Of a DNA stretch of 64,000 nucleotides, positions 43,633-52,200 are shown one piece after another; within the stretch, counting starts at the first letter, position 1; the number at the start of each line of letters is the position of its first letter. Under the pieces are notes generated by a model. The model was not told where the DNA came from. It made no database searches and saw nothing but the letters and a program-made list of their open reading frames with translations. Position numbers and translations under genes: made by a program. The stretch is from Desulfotruncus arcticus DSM 17038 (GTDB lineage: Bacteria; Bacillota; Desulfotomaculia; Desulfotomaculales; Desulfallaceae): assembly GCF_900113335.1 (NCBI RefSeq), contig NZ_FOOX01000007.1, positions 124,001 to 188,000 on the forward strand, read 5' to 3'.

Positions 43633-43672
43633 GAGATAAATGCCAAGTTAAAAAAGTTAATTTTATGATTTA

Positions 43673-43697
43673 AAAACGGCTTGTAGCCGTTTTTTGT
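43673..43697 (+). terminator. terminator of the adenine deaminase gene
   Basis: ACGGCT (43676-43681) pairs with AGCCGT (43685-43690), flanked by A-run and T-run. Confidence 0.85.
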
Positions 43698-43870
43698 TGT
43701 ATCGCACCAAAAATTTGGTAACTAATGTAAGCAATTTTTAATAACTTAGTTAAAATTTTTTAAAGTATTGAGCTTACTATAGAAGTGTCTCAACTCAATT
43801 TCTTGATACGCCAGGTGTGACACAGAAAAACTATTTCCGGTAGGTCAATAATAATTAGGGTGATAAATTA

Positions 43871-44866
43871 ATGAAAGATTGTATCTTTTTCGAAAAAACA
43901 AAAGTAAAATACAGTAAAATAATGGTGGTTGAAGATAACCCCAGAGCCGCCAAATTAACTGAAGCCTTTTTAAGCGCTGAAGGCTATCAGGTTAATTTGT
44001 GTGTTGATGCCGCAAGCGCCCAAACAGCTATCCGGCGGGAACCGCCCGATTTGATTTTATTGGATGTTATGCTGCCTGGAATGGACGGCTTGCAGTTCTG
44101 CCGCTATTTAAAAAGTGACCACCGCACCAGATCGATTCCCATATTATTGCTATCGGCCCTTGAAGATATTAAAGATAAAGTGGCCGGGTTGGATGCTGGG
44201 GCCGAAGATTACTTATGTAAACCGTTTGATCATATGGAACTGCTGGCCAGAGTACGATCTTTGCTGCGCACGAAGAAAATACGCGATGAGATGGAAACGA
44301 TAGAAAACATTTTTATCTTTTTAGCCCGAATAATTGATGCCCGGGATGCCTATACCAGAGGCCATTCCGAGCGCGTTGCCCGGGTTGCCGGCCGGATCGC
44401 GCAAAAAATGGGTCTGGACGAGAGTAGTATTGCTAATATAAAAAAAGGGGCTATTGTTCATGATATTGGCAAAGTAGGGCTCTCATCGGAATTAATTCGC
44501 AAGCCGGGGCTGCTTACGCGGGAGGAATATAGTATTGTTCAGCAGCACACGTTAGTTGGCGAAAAAATTATGGCTTCTCTATCTACCGCCCGGCACCTGC
44601 TGGTGTTTATTAGAAATCATCATGAAAAACTTGATGGCTCGGGTTATCCGGATGGGTTAAAAGCCGGAGAAATACCACTGGGAGTAAGAATTCTTTCAGT
44701 TGCTGACGTATTCGATGCCCTTATTTCCGACCGCCCTTACAGAAAAGCATTGAGCATTGATCAAGCAATTAGCCTTTTATGGGAAGAAGTGCACAAGGGG
44801 TGGTGGGACGGTGAAGCTGTAGATGCTTTGCAACGTATTATCAAGGACAATCAAACTTTCCTTTAG
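43871..44866 (+). CDS. response regulator with HD-GYP output domain (RpfG-like)
   Basis: 331 residues. Residues 14-135: receiver domain (IMVVEDNPRAAKL, phosphorylation Asp in LILLDVMLPGMDGL, Lys in YLCKPF). Residues 150-330: HD-GYP cyclic-di-GMP phosphodiesterase (RGHSERVARVAGRIA, IVHDIGK, HHEKLDGSGYPDGLKAGEIP, VADVFDALISDRPYRKAL) with the canonical GYP. No sensor kinase is adjacent, so it is an orphan regulator. Probably active. Confidence 0.93.
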   Translation: MKDCIFFEKTKVKYSKIMVVEDNPRAAKLTEAFLSAEGYQVNLCVDAASAQTAIRREPPDLILLDVMLPGMDGLQFCRYLKSDHRTRSIPILLLSALEDIKDKVAGLDAGAEDYLCKPFDHMELLARVRSLLRTKKIRDEMETIENIFIFLARIIDARDAYTRGHSERVARVAGRIAQKMGLDESSIANIKKGAIVHDIGKVGLSSELIRKPGLLTREEYSIVQQHTLVGEKIMASLSTARHLLVFIRNHHEKLDGSGYPDGLKAGEIPLGVRILSVADVFDALISDRPYRKALSIDQAISLLWEEVHKGWWDGEAVDALQRIIKDNQTFL

Positions 44867-44946
44867 TTCCAGCCTTAATTTGATTTGTTTTGCCGGCAGG
44901 ATAATAAGCCCCGGCCAGCAAATATTCATAGTGGAGGTAGTTAAAA

Positions 44947-45393
44947 ATGTTACATGAATATATAATAGCCGCAGTGAACCGGGACCAGTTGGACGCTGCC
45001 TGCCGCATAGCAGCAGAGCATAGCATAGTTGTTTTTGGTACTATGGACGGGGAAAAATTAAAGCAAGCGGGTAATAATGTTCCCGTTTATTTTTACGAGC
45101 CTGGTTGAGACACTCCCCGCAGGGTGGTTGCCGTGGGCAACCTGCAAGCTGTTTGGACGGGGGTGCCGGATGACGATGAACAGTCATTTACGCTTGAATT
45201 TCTGCATTATTTTGGCTTGACCTGGGAAAAAGTTCTGGTAGGAGCGGAAAAAACCTATACCTATCACCGGTTCTGGGATGCCTGTTTCGCCGTGAATGCT
45301 CTGGAACGGGTTGATGGGATGACAATAGCGGATTTACCCGTGATCTTAGGAGGTTGCACAGCACAAACCCGCTGCAATATTATAGTGGGATAA
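44947..45393 (+). CDS. small gene split by an in-frame TGA; selenoprotein, nonsense mutant or recoding
   Basis: The ATG at 44947 has an excellent ribosome site (GGAGGT, 8 bases). The reading MLHEYIIAAVNRDQLDAACRIAAEHS ... PVYFYEPG reaches TGA at 45106-45108; the same frame then continues DTPRRVVAVGNLQAVWTGVPDDDEQ to TAA at 45391. The two halves read as one protein of about 149 residues. The TAA lies inside the following repeat element, so the natural C-terminus may be altered. Family unknown. A selenocysteine codon needs a stem-loop just after the TGA; only a poor stem (CCC/GGG around CGCA) was found, so a mutation is at least as likely. Confidence 0.6.
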
Positions 45394-45457
45394 ACTCGAA
45401 ATAAGTGCGACTAAGGTTCAGGTGGGGTCAAAACCTCACTGAACCAAGTCTTCTTTA
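45389..45457 (+). repeat. family 3 element, copy B
   Basis: GATAAACTCGAAATAAGTGCG (45389-45409) then hairpin GGTTCAGGTGGGGT (45415-45428), loop CAAA, ACCTCACTGAACC (45433-45445), then AAGTCTTCTTTA. One base is missing in the right arm. Followed 25 bases later by a ribosome site and the YkgJ-type gene. Confidence 0.9.
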
Positions 45458-45481
45458 TTAATCTAAGGGAGGAACATAGCG

Positions 45482-46309
45482 ATGGCGTTTGATTTTCAGC
45501 AGGGTATATTGGAAAAACTGGAGCTGGGGACACTTGAAGAGCTTAAGCCGGAAGACGGTTTTCAATTTTCCTGCGGTCAGGAATGTATGGGCCGGTGCTG
45601 TCAGAAAATAACCATTTTATTAGACCCCTGGGACATAGAGGTTATGGCCAGGCACCTTGGCATTTCCAACCGTGAATTTTTTAGCGATTACTGTATGATG
45701 GAAATCGATACAAGTACCGGATGGCCGGCTGTTTGGCTGGCTCACGCCGCAGAAGGACATTGTGCTTTTATGCTGGAGGACGGTAAATGCTCTATTTACC
45801 CGGCCAGGTCCAGGAACTGCCGCACCTATCCACTTGGCCGGGCAGTGCGATATATACAAGACAACGGCCAAAAAATTAAGGAAGAGCGGGTTTTCATGGT
45901 GGACCGGATGAAGTTCTGCCTGGGACATAAAGACGGGCAAAATTGGACGGTTCAGGAATGGTTTGATGATGCCGATGCCTACACCTACTACCGCATGTCG
46001 GACCAGTATACTGAATTGGTAGACTATGCCGTAACCGAGTTGAACAGCAGGGAATGGATGAGCCCAAAAGTAGTGCAAATGATTATTCCCTTTTTATTTG
46101 CTCCGGATATGCTTAGAGACAAGCTGGGATTACGTGTTGAGGAAATTGGGCACGAGGAATTTCACCGGCGCCGGATGAAAGCGGTCAAGCTGATTTTAAC
46201 GGATATGGCCGCCGGCTTAGGTTACGGTCCCGGTATTGAAACGGCGGAGACAGCCTTTACCGGGAGCTTAATGGACCGGATGAAAAAAGTGCTTACCACG
46301 GGCGACTAA
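45482..46309 (+). CDS. YkgJ-family cysteine cluster protein
   Basis: 275 residues. Cysteine pattern of the family: FSCGQECMGRCCQK near residue 29, then GHCAFMLEDGKCSIYPARSRNCRTYPLGR around residue 97; these Cys likely bind a zinc or iron-sulfur cluster. The second half has extra length beyond the minimal family domain. GGGAGG before the ATG. The role of the family is not established. Confidence 0.88.
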   Translation: MAFDFQQGILEKLELGTLEELKPEDGFQFSCGQECMGRCCQKITILLDPWDIEVMARHLGISNREFFSDYCMMEIDTSTGWPAVWLAHAAEGHCAFMLEDGKCSIYPARSRNCRTYPLGRAVRYIQDNGQKIKEERVFMVDRMKFCLGHKDGQNWTVQEWFDDADAYTYYRMSDQYTELVDYAVTELNSREWMSPKVVQMIIPFLFAPDMLRDKLGLRVEEIGHEEFHRRRMKAVKLILTDMAAGLGYGPGIETAETAFTGSLMDRMKKVLTTGD

Positions 46310-46336
46310 AACAATTATTTTAGGTAGTATTGGACT

Positions 46337-46372
46337 AAAAGCCGGGTGCTGAATACAGTGCCCGGCTTTTCC
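46337..46372 (+). terminator. terminator of the YkgJ-type gene
   Basis: AAAAGCCGGG (46337-46346) pairs with CCCGGCTTTT (46361-46370), with a 14-base loop. Confidence 0.88.
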
Positions 46373-46633
46373 ATGTTCCGCCCATGCAGCCAAAATGCGG
46401 CACCAACATAAAAAAAATAGTACTTTTATTGAAATACCGGAGCTGGGAATGAAACTGCGTTGATGCATATTCAGACAATCTGGGGATAAAAGAACTTGTT
46501 ACAAACGGCACATTCATTCCGACATAGAGTTGATGTTGGGATTTAAATCACGGTTGACCAATTTCACAACAGTTTATGAAAATTTGTTTTTTCACAAAGT
46601 GCCTATAAATAAGGCTTTTCAGCCGCAACCCCT
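46373..46633. other. 261-base upstream region of the second sigma-54 operon
   Basis: No gene found (a 71-codon reading at 46530 crosses the promoter and is not real). TTTCACAA occurs at 46562-46569 and 46590-46597, spaced 28 bases, about 40-70 bases before the -24/-12 promoter; these are candidate activator sites for the NtrC-type regulator. Confidence 0.35.
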
Positions 46634-46650
46634 TTGGCATCCGGTTTGCA
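46634..46650 (+). promoter_or_regulatory. sigma-54 (-24/-12) promoter of the small membrane protein/TauE operon
   Basis: TTGGCATCCGGTTTGCA: GG and GC doublets exactly 10 bases apart. Transcript start near 46661. The next two genes encode a small membrane protein and a TauE/SafE transporter, and the NtrC-type activator is encoded 3.5 kb downstream. Confidence 0.85.
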
Positions 46651-46737
46651 CCTTAAATTACAAAAACATTAAGGGGGTGTTAAATACAAAACTTTGCTCC
46701 GGATGTTACAGATATAATGTGGAAGGGGGAAGTCTTT

Positions 46738-47001
46738 ATGGCTAAAAAGCACGTACAGAATAAAAAAACAGCCATATCACAGGCATTCTTATGTTTAATC
46801 GGGACGGCGGTTTTGTATGTATTTGTTTTTACTAAAATTGACGCTATAAATAAACTTTTGCAGAGTCAAACCTACTACGCGCCGCTAACCGCAGTTGTAA
46901 TCGTTCTTTTGGCCTCGTTCTTATACGGAACTGCAGCATCAAATATACTTAAATATACATTGCAGGAAAAACTTAAATCCCAGGAATTAAGAGAGGAGTG
47001 A
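46738..47001 (+). CDS. small two-helix membrane protein before a TauE/SafE exporter
   Basis: 87 residues. Two hydrophobic segments (ISQAFLCLIGTAVLYVFVFTKI; YYAPLTAVVIVLLASFLYGTA). GGAAGGGGGAAG before the ATG at 46738; a GTG-like earlier start at 46717 would overlap the promoter region and is rejected. It ends five bases before the transporter gene, so the two are coupled. It mirrors the small symporter partner near the start of the window, but the two are not evidently homologous. Confidence 0.75.
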   Translation: MAKKHVQNKKTAISQAFLCLIGTAVLYVFVFTKIDAINKLLQSQTYYAPLTAVVIVLLASFLYGTAASNILKYTLQEKLKSQELREE

Positions 47002-47005
47002 TAAT

Positions 47006-48109
47006 ATGTCGGGTGCAATAGAAATTCCGGCAACGGTAGAAGCGATTAAATTTATCGCGATGACTCCCAAAACAGTAATTTCCCTTTTCGGAGTCGGCCT
47101 TGTTGGTGGCGTGCTGAGCGGATTCCTTGGCAGCGGGGGGGCGTTTATCATGACTCCGGCCATGATGAGCCTGGGTGTTCCCGGCATTATGGCGGTGGCC
47201 GCTAACATTACCCATAAATTCGGCAAGGCTATTATGGGGTCCAAGAAACACAGTGAATTTGGCAATGTGGATATGCGCATGGGCCTGGTCATGTTTCTGG
47301 CGCTTTTCGCCGGGGTGCAGGTGGCAGTGTCCATGAGCCGGGGCATACTGGCAAAAATGGGCGAAGCCGGTTCAGATATGTATATTAGCGTTGTTTTTGT
47401 GATTATTCTCACCTGGGTTTCGTGGTTTATGTTCAGAGATATAATGAAGCAAAAAAAAGGTACGGCTCAGAATGACGGAAAGAGGCCGCTGGCTGAAAGG
47501 ATTCGCAACCTGAATCTGCCGCCGATGATTAATTTCAAAGTGGCCGGCGTCAGGGCTTCCCTCTGGCTGGCTTTACTGGTTGGTTTTGCTACCGGCTTTT
47601 TGGCCGGGACTATTGGGGTGGGCGGTTTTATCGGAGTACCGGCAATGATTTATTTGCTGGGGATTCCCACTTATGTGGCTGCCGGAACCGAATTGTTTCT
47701 GGCGATATTCTCCGGCGCTCAGGGAGCATTTCTCTACTCGCTGCACGGCCTGGTTGACATCAGGATAACACTAATCCTTTATATCGGGTCGCTGATCGGC
47801 GTGAATCTGGGCGCTATCGGCACCAGGGTTGTGCGCGGCACACAAATGAGGATGGTAATGGTGGCCATTATTGCCATGGTGGCACTGAGCCGGTTGGTCA
47901 TGATACCCGTTTACCTCGGCGAGATGGGCAGGATTGCTTTATCTGAGGGTACCGGTGCACTGGTGACAACTATCAGCAATGTTTTCTTATTCGGCAGCGG
48001 GATTGTTGGAGTCGGTATCATTTTATTCTGGATGCTTCAGGCGTATCGCCGGGCGGGACGCGCAGCTCTTGCCGGATCTGAAGCAACCAAAGCAGAAGTA
48101 TCCAGTTAA
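47006..48109 (+). CDS. TauE/SafE (TSUP) family membrane transporter
   Basis: 367 residues with about eight to nine membrane segments. Family features: GVGLVGGVLSGFLGSGGAFIMTPAMMSLGVP near residue 30 and GFATGFLAGTIGVGGFIGVPAMIYLLGIP near residue 195, the paired glycine-rich repeat of TSUP carriers of sulfite, sulfoacetate or small organic anions. The substrate cannot be told. It lies behind a sigma-54 promoter and its partner gene, with an NtrB/NtrC-type two-component pair downstream, suggesting induction by an external signal. Confidence 0.88.
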   Translation: MSGAIEIPATVEAIKFIAMTPKTVISLFGVGLVGGVLSGFLGSGGAFIMTPAMMSLGVPGIMAVAANITHKFGKAIMGSKKHSEFGNVDMRMGLVMFLALFAGVQVAVSMSRGILAKMGEAGSDMYISVVFVIILTWVSWFMFRDIMKQKKGTAQNDGKRPLAERIRNLNLPPMINFKVAGVRASLWLALLVGFATGFLAGTIGVGGFIGVPAMIYLLGIPTYVAAGTELFLAIFSGAQGAFLYSLHGLVDIRITLILYIGSLIGVNLGAIGTRVVRGTQMRMVMVAIIAMVALSRLVMIPVYLGEMGRIALSEGTGALVTTISNVFLFGSGIVGVGIILFWMLQAYRRAGRAALAGSEATKAEVSS

Positions 48110-48118
48110 AGGGTTGTT

Positions 48119-48172
48119 AAAAAAAACAGGTTATGTTACGCCGGTGAGTAATCGTCGGCGTCTGTTTTTTGT
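48119..48172 (+). terminator. terminator of the TauE operon
   Basis: ACGCCG (48137-48142) pairs with CGGCGT, plus an outer AAAAAACAG/CTGTTTTTT stem with a bulge on the left side, ending in a T-run at 48166-48172. Confidence 0.75.
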
Positions 48173-48209
48173 AACTTGATTTACGAATTACAAAAAAACT
48201 ATAATTGTA

Positions 48210-48266
<57 letters not shown>

Positions 48267-48286
48267 AAATTCTGACTAATGAATTG

Positions 48287-48326
48287 GAACCACCGGAGCG
48301 CCAGATACAAGTAACTTAAAAATATT
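48287..48326 (+). repeat. family 2 repeat, copy 2 (partial)
   Basis: GAACCACCGGAGCGCCAGAT (48287-48306) followed by ACAAGTAACTTAAAAAT, matching the other copies. Confidence 0.75.
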
Positions 48327-48373
48327 TTTTAAGGGTAGTAACCAAACTGATATTTGGAGTATAAGTATTATCA

Positions 48374-50197
48374 ATGATGAGCAATAAAAACATTTTTTTC
48401 GGCAATAGAATTTTACTGGTGGTCTCGCTGCTGCTTTTTCTCACGGTGATGCTTACAGTTTACCTGATGAGTATCATCCGTAACAGCGAGCTGTCTCTGC
48501 TGCACCACCAGAATGCCCGTTTGGACCAGGTCGCTTACCTGTTCGACCAAAATCTGGAGGGTAGCCTGAGGGATTACCTGGCCAAACAGAATCTTAACGG
48601 GGACGACCGGGAAAAGCAGGTTGTAGCCCTGGGTAATTATATTAACGGGGTCATTAATGAAGTACGCAGGGAATACCCCGATGTTCACATCGGACTTTGG
48701 TACACTGACCTGGATGTTTATTATGACGGTACGCAGCGTTTTGGCGAGAATTATTCACTGCGCCGCAAAAAGGTGTTTGAGGCTGTATTGGAGCAAAAAT
48801 CGGCTGTGGAGCAAAATGTGGGTGAAGAAGAGGGCGGGATAGTTGAGGTTTACAAACCCTTTACCAGAAACGGCCAAGTGGAAGGCGTGATCAGGTCCGC
48901 CGAATACCTGGGTGAAACAACATATTACGCCAAACGCCGGGAAATTGAATATACGGTGTACTCCCTTATCGCCATGGTAGTAATAACAGGTACCACCGGG
49001 GCGGTACTGATTTTTAGACAGCTGGTCAGTCAGGTTGAGAGTATCAAAAATGGCGTAAAATTATTGGAAAATGACTTAAACCAGACGCTGGAGCCTGCCC
49101 CCGGCGAATTGGGTGTAATCGTGGAAGCTGTCAATGGTTTTGCCCACAAAATAGCTGATTTGAACATTTATAACGAAACAATGCTGGCATCCATAGACGA
49201 CGCCATCCTGGTGGTTGATGTTGACGGTAAGATTATGATTGCCAATAACATGGCCCGCAGGCTCATGTTCCTGCCGGATGACTACAGGGATAAAGCTTAC
49301 CATGAACTATTGCCTGCCGGCGGCCCTTTCGTTGAATTAATCAATAAAACCCTTGACGACAAAATTAATTATAAAGACCTTCACCTTTCCTGGGCCAATA
49401 ACGGTGGCGGCAGTGTGGTGGAGCTTTTAATCAGCACCGCTGTGCTGGTTGGCGCCAAGGGCCGGGAAATTGGCGTGGTGCTGTTATGTCGTGATATAAC
49501 AGAACGTATGCGTCTCAGGGAGAAGGCCCAAAGGCAGGAACGGTTGGCTTCCCTGGGTAAACTGGTGACAGGGGTGGCCCACGAAATTAGAAACCCCCTA
49601 ACATCAATCAGCATTTACATGCAGCACTGGCAAAACCAGAGCACCCCCAGCCCCAAAGCGCTGGCTACAATTAACCGCGAGGTGGCAAGGCTTGACGCTA
49701 TTGTTGACCAGCTGCTTTATTTTGCCAAGCCGGCCGAGGCTAAATTGGTACCCAAAGATATTAATTCCCTGATTGAAAGTGTATTAAGTTTCTTTAATGA
49801 AATTCACCATGGCAAATACAGCCTGATCAGAAATCTTGACCCCAATGTGCCGCAAGTATGGATCGATCCTGAACAAATTGAACGGGTTTTAGTCAATATG
49901 CTGTTTAACGCTATCCAGGCTATGCCTGAAGGAGGCACTATTACTGTTTCCACGGGAGATAATAAGGTCGACGGGATGGTTAATGTTTCAATAGCTGATA
50001 CCGGGTGCGGGATTGCGAAGGAACACCACGGACATCTGTTTGATCCCTTTTATTCCACCCGTCCCAAAGGAACCGGGCTGGGTCTGGCCATAGCCCATGA
50101 AATAATTCAAGTGCATGGCGGGCATATAGAAGTGGATAGCGAGGTTGGGAAAGGCACAGAATTCACCTTTTACTTAAAGACCGGGGAGGATGTTTAA
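48374..50197 (+). CDS. NtrB/AtoS-type sensor histidine kinase
   Basis: 607 residues. Two membrane segments (about 12-32 and 194-216) frame an extracytoplasmic domain of roughly 160 residues. Then a HAMP-like stretch, a PAS domain (SIDDAILVVDVDGKIMIANNMARRLM), the phospho-acceptor box VAHEIRNPLTSISIYMQHW, and ATPase motifs NAIQAMPEGG (N-box), DTGCGI and GTGLGLAIAHEI. It is paired with the activator gene that overlaps its end. The ligand is unknown. Confidence 0.92.
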   Translation: MMSNKNIFFGNRILLVVSLLLFLTVMLTVYLMSIIRNSELSLLHHQNARLDQVAYLFDQNLEGSLRDYLAKQNLNGDDREKQVVALGNYINGVINEVRREYPDVHIGLWYTDLDVYYDGTQRFGENYSLRRKKVFEAVLEQKSAVEQNVGEEEGGIVEVYKPFTRNGQVEGVIRSAEYLGETTYYAKRREIEYTVYSLIAMVVITGTTGAVLIFRQLVSQVESIKNGVKLLENDLNQTLEPAPGELGVIVEAVNGFAHKIADLNIYNETMLASIDDAILVVDVDGKIMIANNMARRLMFLPDDYRDKAYHELLPAGGPFVELINKTLDDKINYKDLHLSWANNGGGSVVELLISTAVLVGAKGREIGVVLLCRDITERMRLREKAQRQERLASLGKLVTGVAHEIRNPLTSISIYMQHWQNQSTPSPKALATINREVARLDAIVDQLLYFAKPAEAKLVPKDINSLIESVLSFFNEIHHGKYSLIRNLDPNVPQVWIDPEQIERVLVNMLFNAIQAMPEGGTITVSTGDNKVDGMVNVSIADTGCGIAKEHHGHLFDPFYSTRPKGTGLGLAIAHEIIQVHGGHIEVDSEVGKGTEFTFYLKTGEDV

Positions 50198-50198
50198 T

Positions 50199-51560
50199 TT
50201 GGCCAAATTGGTGCTGGTGGTGGATGACGAACAAAGCGTGCGGGAAGCATTGAGCGATATACTGGGTGACAGCGGTTACCGGGTGGAATGCGCGTCCAAC
50301 GGCAGGGAGGGGCTTGATTTAATTGAGCGCTTAAATCCGGATGCCGTGCTGCTGGATATCCGCATGCCGGAAATGGACGGAATCAAAGCGCTTGAAATCA
50401 TCAACCAGCGCGGTCAGGATGTGCCGGTTATATTGATTACAGCATACGGGACCACCCAAACCACCATTGAGGCCATGAAGCTTGGCGCATTTGATTACGT
50501 AATGAAGCCGCTGAAAATTAATGAACTCCTGGGAACCCTGAAAAAAGCGGTGGAAGTTCGTGAAATGCTGCAAAAGGCCGGGCACCATAATAATAAAGCC
50601 AACCGGGTCGATAAGGATATTATGATCGGGCAATCTGCAGCAATGCAGAATATTTATAAAACCATAGGGAGAATTGCCAACAGCAACGCCACGGTAATGA
50701 TCAGGGGGGAAAGCGGCACGGGCAAAGAGCTGGTTGCCAGGGCCATTCATTTTAACAGTGTGCGCAAAAATAAAAATTTTGTAAAAATTAATTGTGCCTC
50801 CATACCGGAAAACCTGCTGGAGAGTGAGCTATTCGGTCATGAAAAGGGTTCTTTTACCGGGGCCGTGGCATCTAAACAGGGAAAGTTTGAGCTGGCTCAT
50901 CTGGGCACTATTTTCCTGGATGAAATTGGAGAAATGTCACTTTCAACCCAGGCCAAATTGCTGCGCGTTCTTCAGGAAAGGGAATTTGAGCGGGTGGGGG
51001 GCACGGAAACCATTCGGGTTGATGTGCGTATTGTTGCCGCCACTAATAAGGATTTGGAAAGGTCCATTGATGAGGGAACTTTCCGGGAGGACTTGTTTTA
51101 CCGCATTAATGTTGTAGACATTGTTCTTCCCCCGTTAAGGGACCGCAAGGAAGATATTCCGGCGTTGATCGACCATATTATTAAAACCTGCTGCTTGGAG
51201 CACGGCAAGACAATTACGGGTTTTTCCGACGAAGCCATGAAGCTGCTTGAAGCTTACGATTGGCCCGGCAACATCAGGGAATTGAAAAACGTTTGTGAGA
51301 GGGCGGTTTTAATGTCCAACGGACCGCTCTTAACAGTATCGGATCTGCCCCTAAGTTTTAGAAAAGATGGCCGCCGCGTGGAGTGGCTTGGCGAAATCCA
51401 GGGAGATTCACTGAAAGAAATTGTTGCCGAAGTGGAAAGAGAAGTCATATTAAAAGCACTTGAGGAAAACAACTGGAATCGTTCGGCTACGGCTCAGGCG
51501 CTAAAAGTTAATAGAAGTTCGCTGTACGCAAAAATGAAGGAACTGGGGATTATTGAGTAA
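50199..51560 (+). CDS. NtrC-family sigma-54 response regulator
   Basis: 453 residues. Receiver (VDDEQSVREAL, Asp in AVLLDIRMPEMDGI, Lys in YVMKPLK); AAA+ domain with GESGTGKELVARAIH, the GAFTGA-type loop here GSFTGA, FLDEIGEMS, FREDLFYRINVV; Fis-type helix-turn-helix at the end (RSATAQALKVNRSSLYAKM). TTG at 50199 is chosen because GGGGAGG (50183-50189) is 9 bases away; the ATG at 50190 directly abuts it. It should drive the -24/-12 promoter upstream of the TauE operon. Confidence 0.93.
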   Translation: MAKLVLVVDDEQSVREALSDILGDSGYRVECASNGREGLDLIERLNPDAVLLDIRMPEMDGIKALEIINQRGQDVPVILITAYGTTQTTIEAMKLGAFDYVMKPLKINELLGTLKKAVEVREMLQKAGHHNNKANRVDKDIMIGQSAAMQNIYKTIGRIANSNATVMIRGESGTGKELVARAIHFNSVRKNKNFVKINCASIPENLLESELFGHEKGSFTGAVASKQGKFELAHLGTIFLDEIGEMSLSTQAKLLRVLQEREFERVGGTETIRVDVRIVAATNKDLERSIDEGTFREDLFYRINVVDIVLPPLRDRKEDIPALIDHIIKTCCLEHGKTITGFSDEAMKLLEAYDWPGNIRELKNVCERAVLMSNGPLLTVSDLPLSFRKDGRRVEWLGEIQGDSLKEIVAEVEREVILKALEENNWNRSATAQALKVNRSSLYAKMKELGIIE

Positions 51561-51573
51561 TGGAGGTATTCCC

Positions 51574-52062
51574 ATGCCGTACAAACAAACGGCGGAAAAA
51601 ATTATGGTGCCGGTGGGAGAACTGCCGCAGGTAAAGGACCGGGACGTGGTGGCGGAAGCGGTAAATGAGATGCGTAATTTTTTCCACCAGCGGGACGGCA
51701 CCTGGTATGGTTTTCAAGCAGCCCTTGTGCTGGACAGTAAAGATCGATTGGCTGGTATTTTAACCATTCGTGGTCTCTTAAGAGCGTTTAAACTCCAGGT
51801 AATTCAGGATCACCTTCTAAAAAACGATGCCACCGGACTGTTTTTTCTAAACAAATTTAATGAGAACATGGAAATAACCGTCAGGGATATCATGCGGCCG
51901 CTCAATTTGATTTCTGTTCAAAAAGACAGCAGTGTTTTCGAAGTAATCAGAAAAATGAACAATTATAAGATAGGACTGCTCCCGGTATTGGACGGAGACC
52001 TGTTGGTCGGGGTAATTCGGACAATAGATGTATTTTGGGTTATCGGTGAGTTGTTGGATTGA
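51574..52062 (+). CDS. CBS-domain pair protein 1
   Basis: 162 residues with two CBS domains and nothing else: KIMVPVGELPQVKDRDVVAEAVNEMRNFF ... and VRDIMRPLNLISVQKDSSVFEVIRKMNNYKIGLLPVLDGDLLVGVIRTIDVF. CBS pairs bind adenine nucleotides and act as sensors. ATG at 51574 follows GGAGGT by 6 bases; the earlier TTG at 51553 lies inside the previous gene. Closely related to the next CBS gene, from which it is separated by a hairpin element. Confidence 0.88.
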   Translation: MPYKQTAEKIMVPVGELPQVKDRDVVAEAVNEMRNFFHQRDGTWYGFQAALVLDSKDRLAGILTIRGLLRAFKLQVIQDHLLKNDATGLFFLNKFNENMEITVRDIMRPLNLISVQKDSSVFEVIRKMNNYKIGLLPVLDGDLLVGVIRTIDVFWVIGELLD

Positions 52063-52188
52063 TCTCGTTAACCGCCGCTAAGACTCCCGCCTCTACAGGC
52101 GGGAGTCTTAGCGGCGATAAACTCAAAATAAGTGCGACTAAGGCTCAGGTGGGGTCAAAACCCCACCTGAACCAAGTCTTCTTTAATG
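52063..52188 (+). repeat. family 3 element, copy C, complete double hairpin
   Basis: First stem: CGCCGCTAAGACTCCCGCCT (52073-52092) and its perfect 20-base complement (52097-52116), loop CTAC. Then GATAAACTC...AAATAAGTGCG. Second stem: GGCTCAGGTGGGGT (52142-52155)/ACCCCACCTGAACC (52160-52173), loop CAAA, then AAGTCTTCTTTA. Lies exactly between two CBS paralogs, with the ribosome site of the second at its end. Confidence 0.92.
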
Positions 52189-52200
52189 GGGGGCTGAAGA

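Noticed and set aside
46530..46745. 71-codon reading on the plus strand
   Set aside because: It crosses the -24/-12 promoter, lacks a ribosome site and overlaps the small membrane protein gene in another frame.
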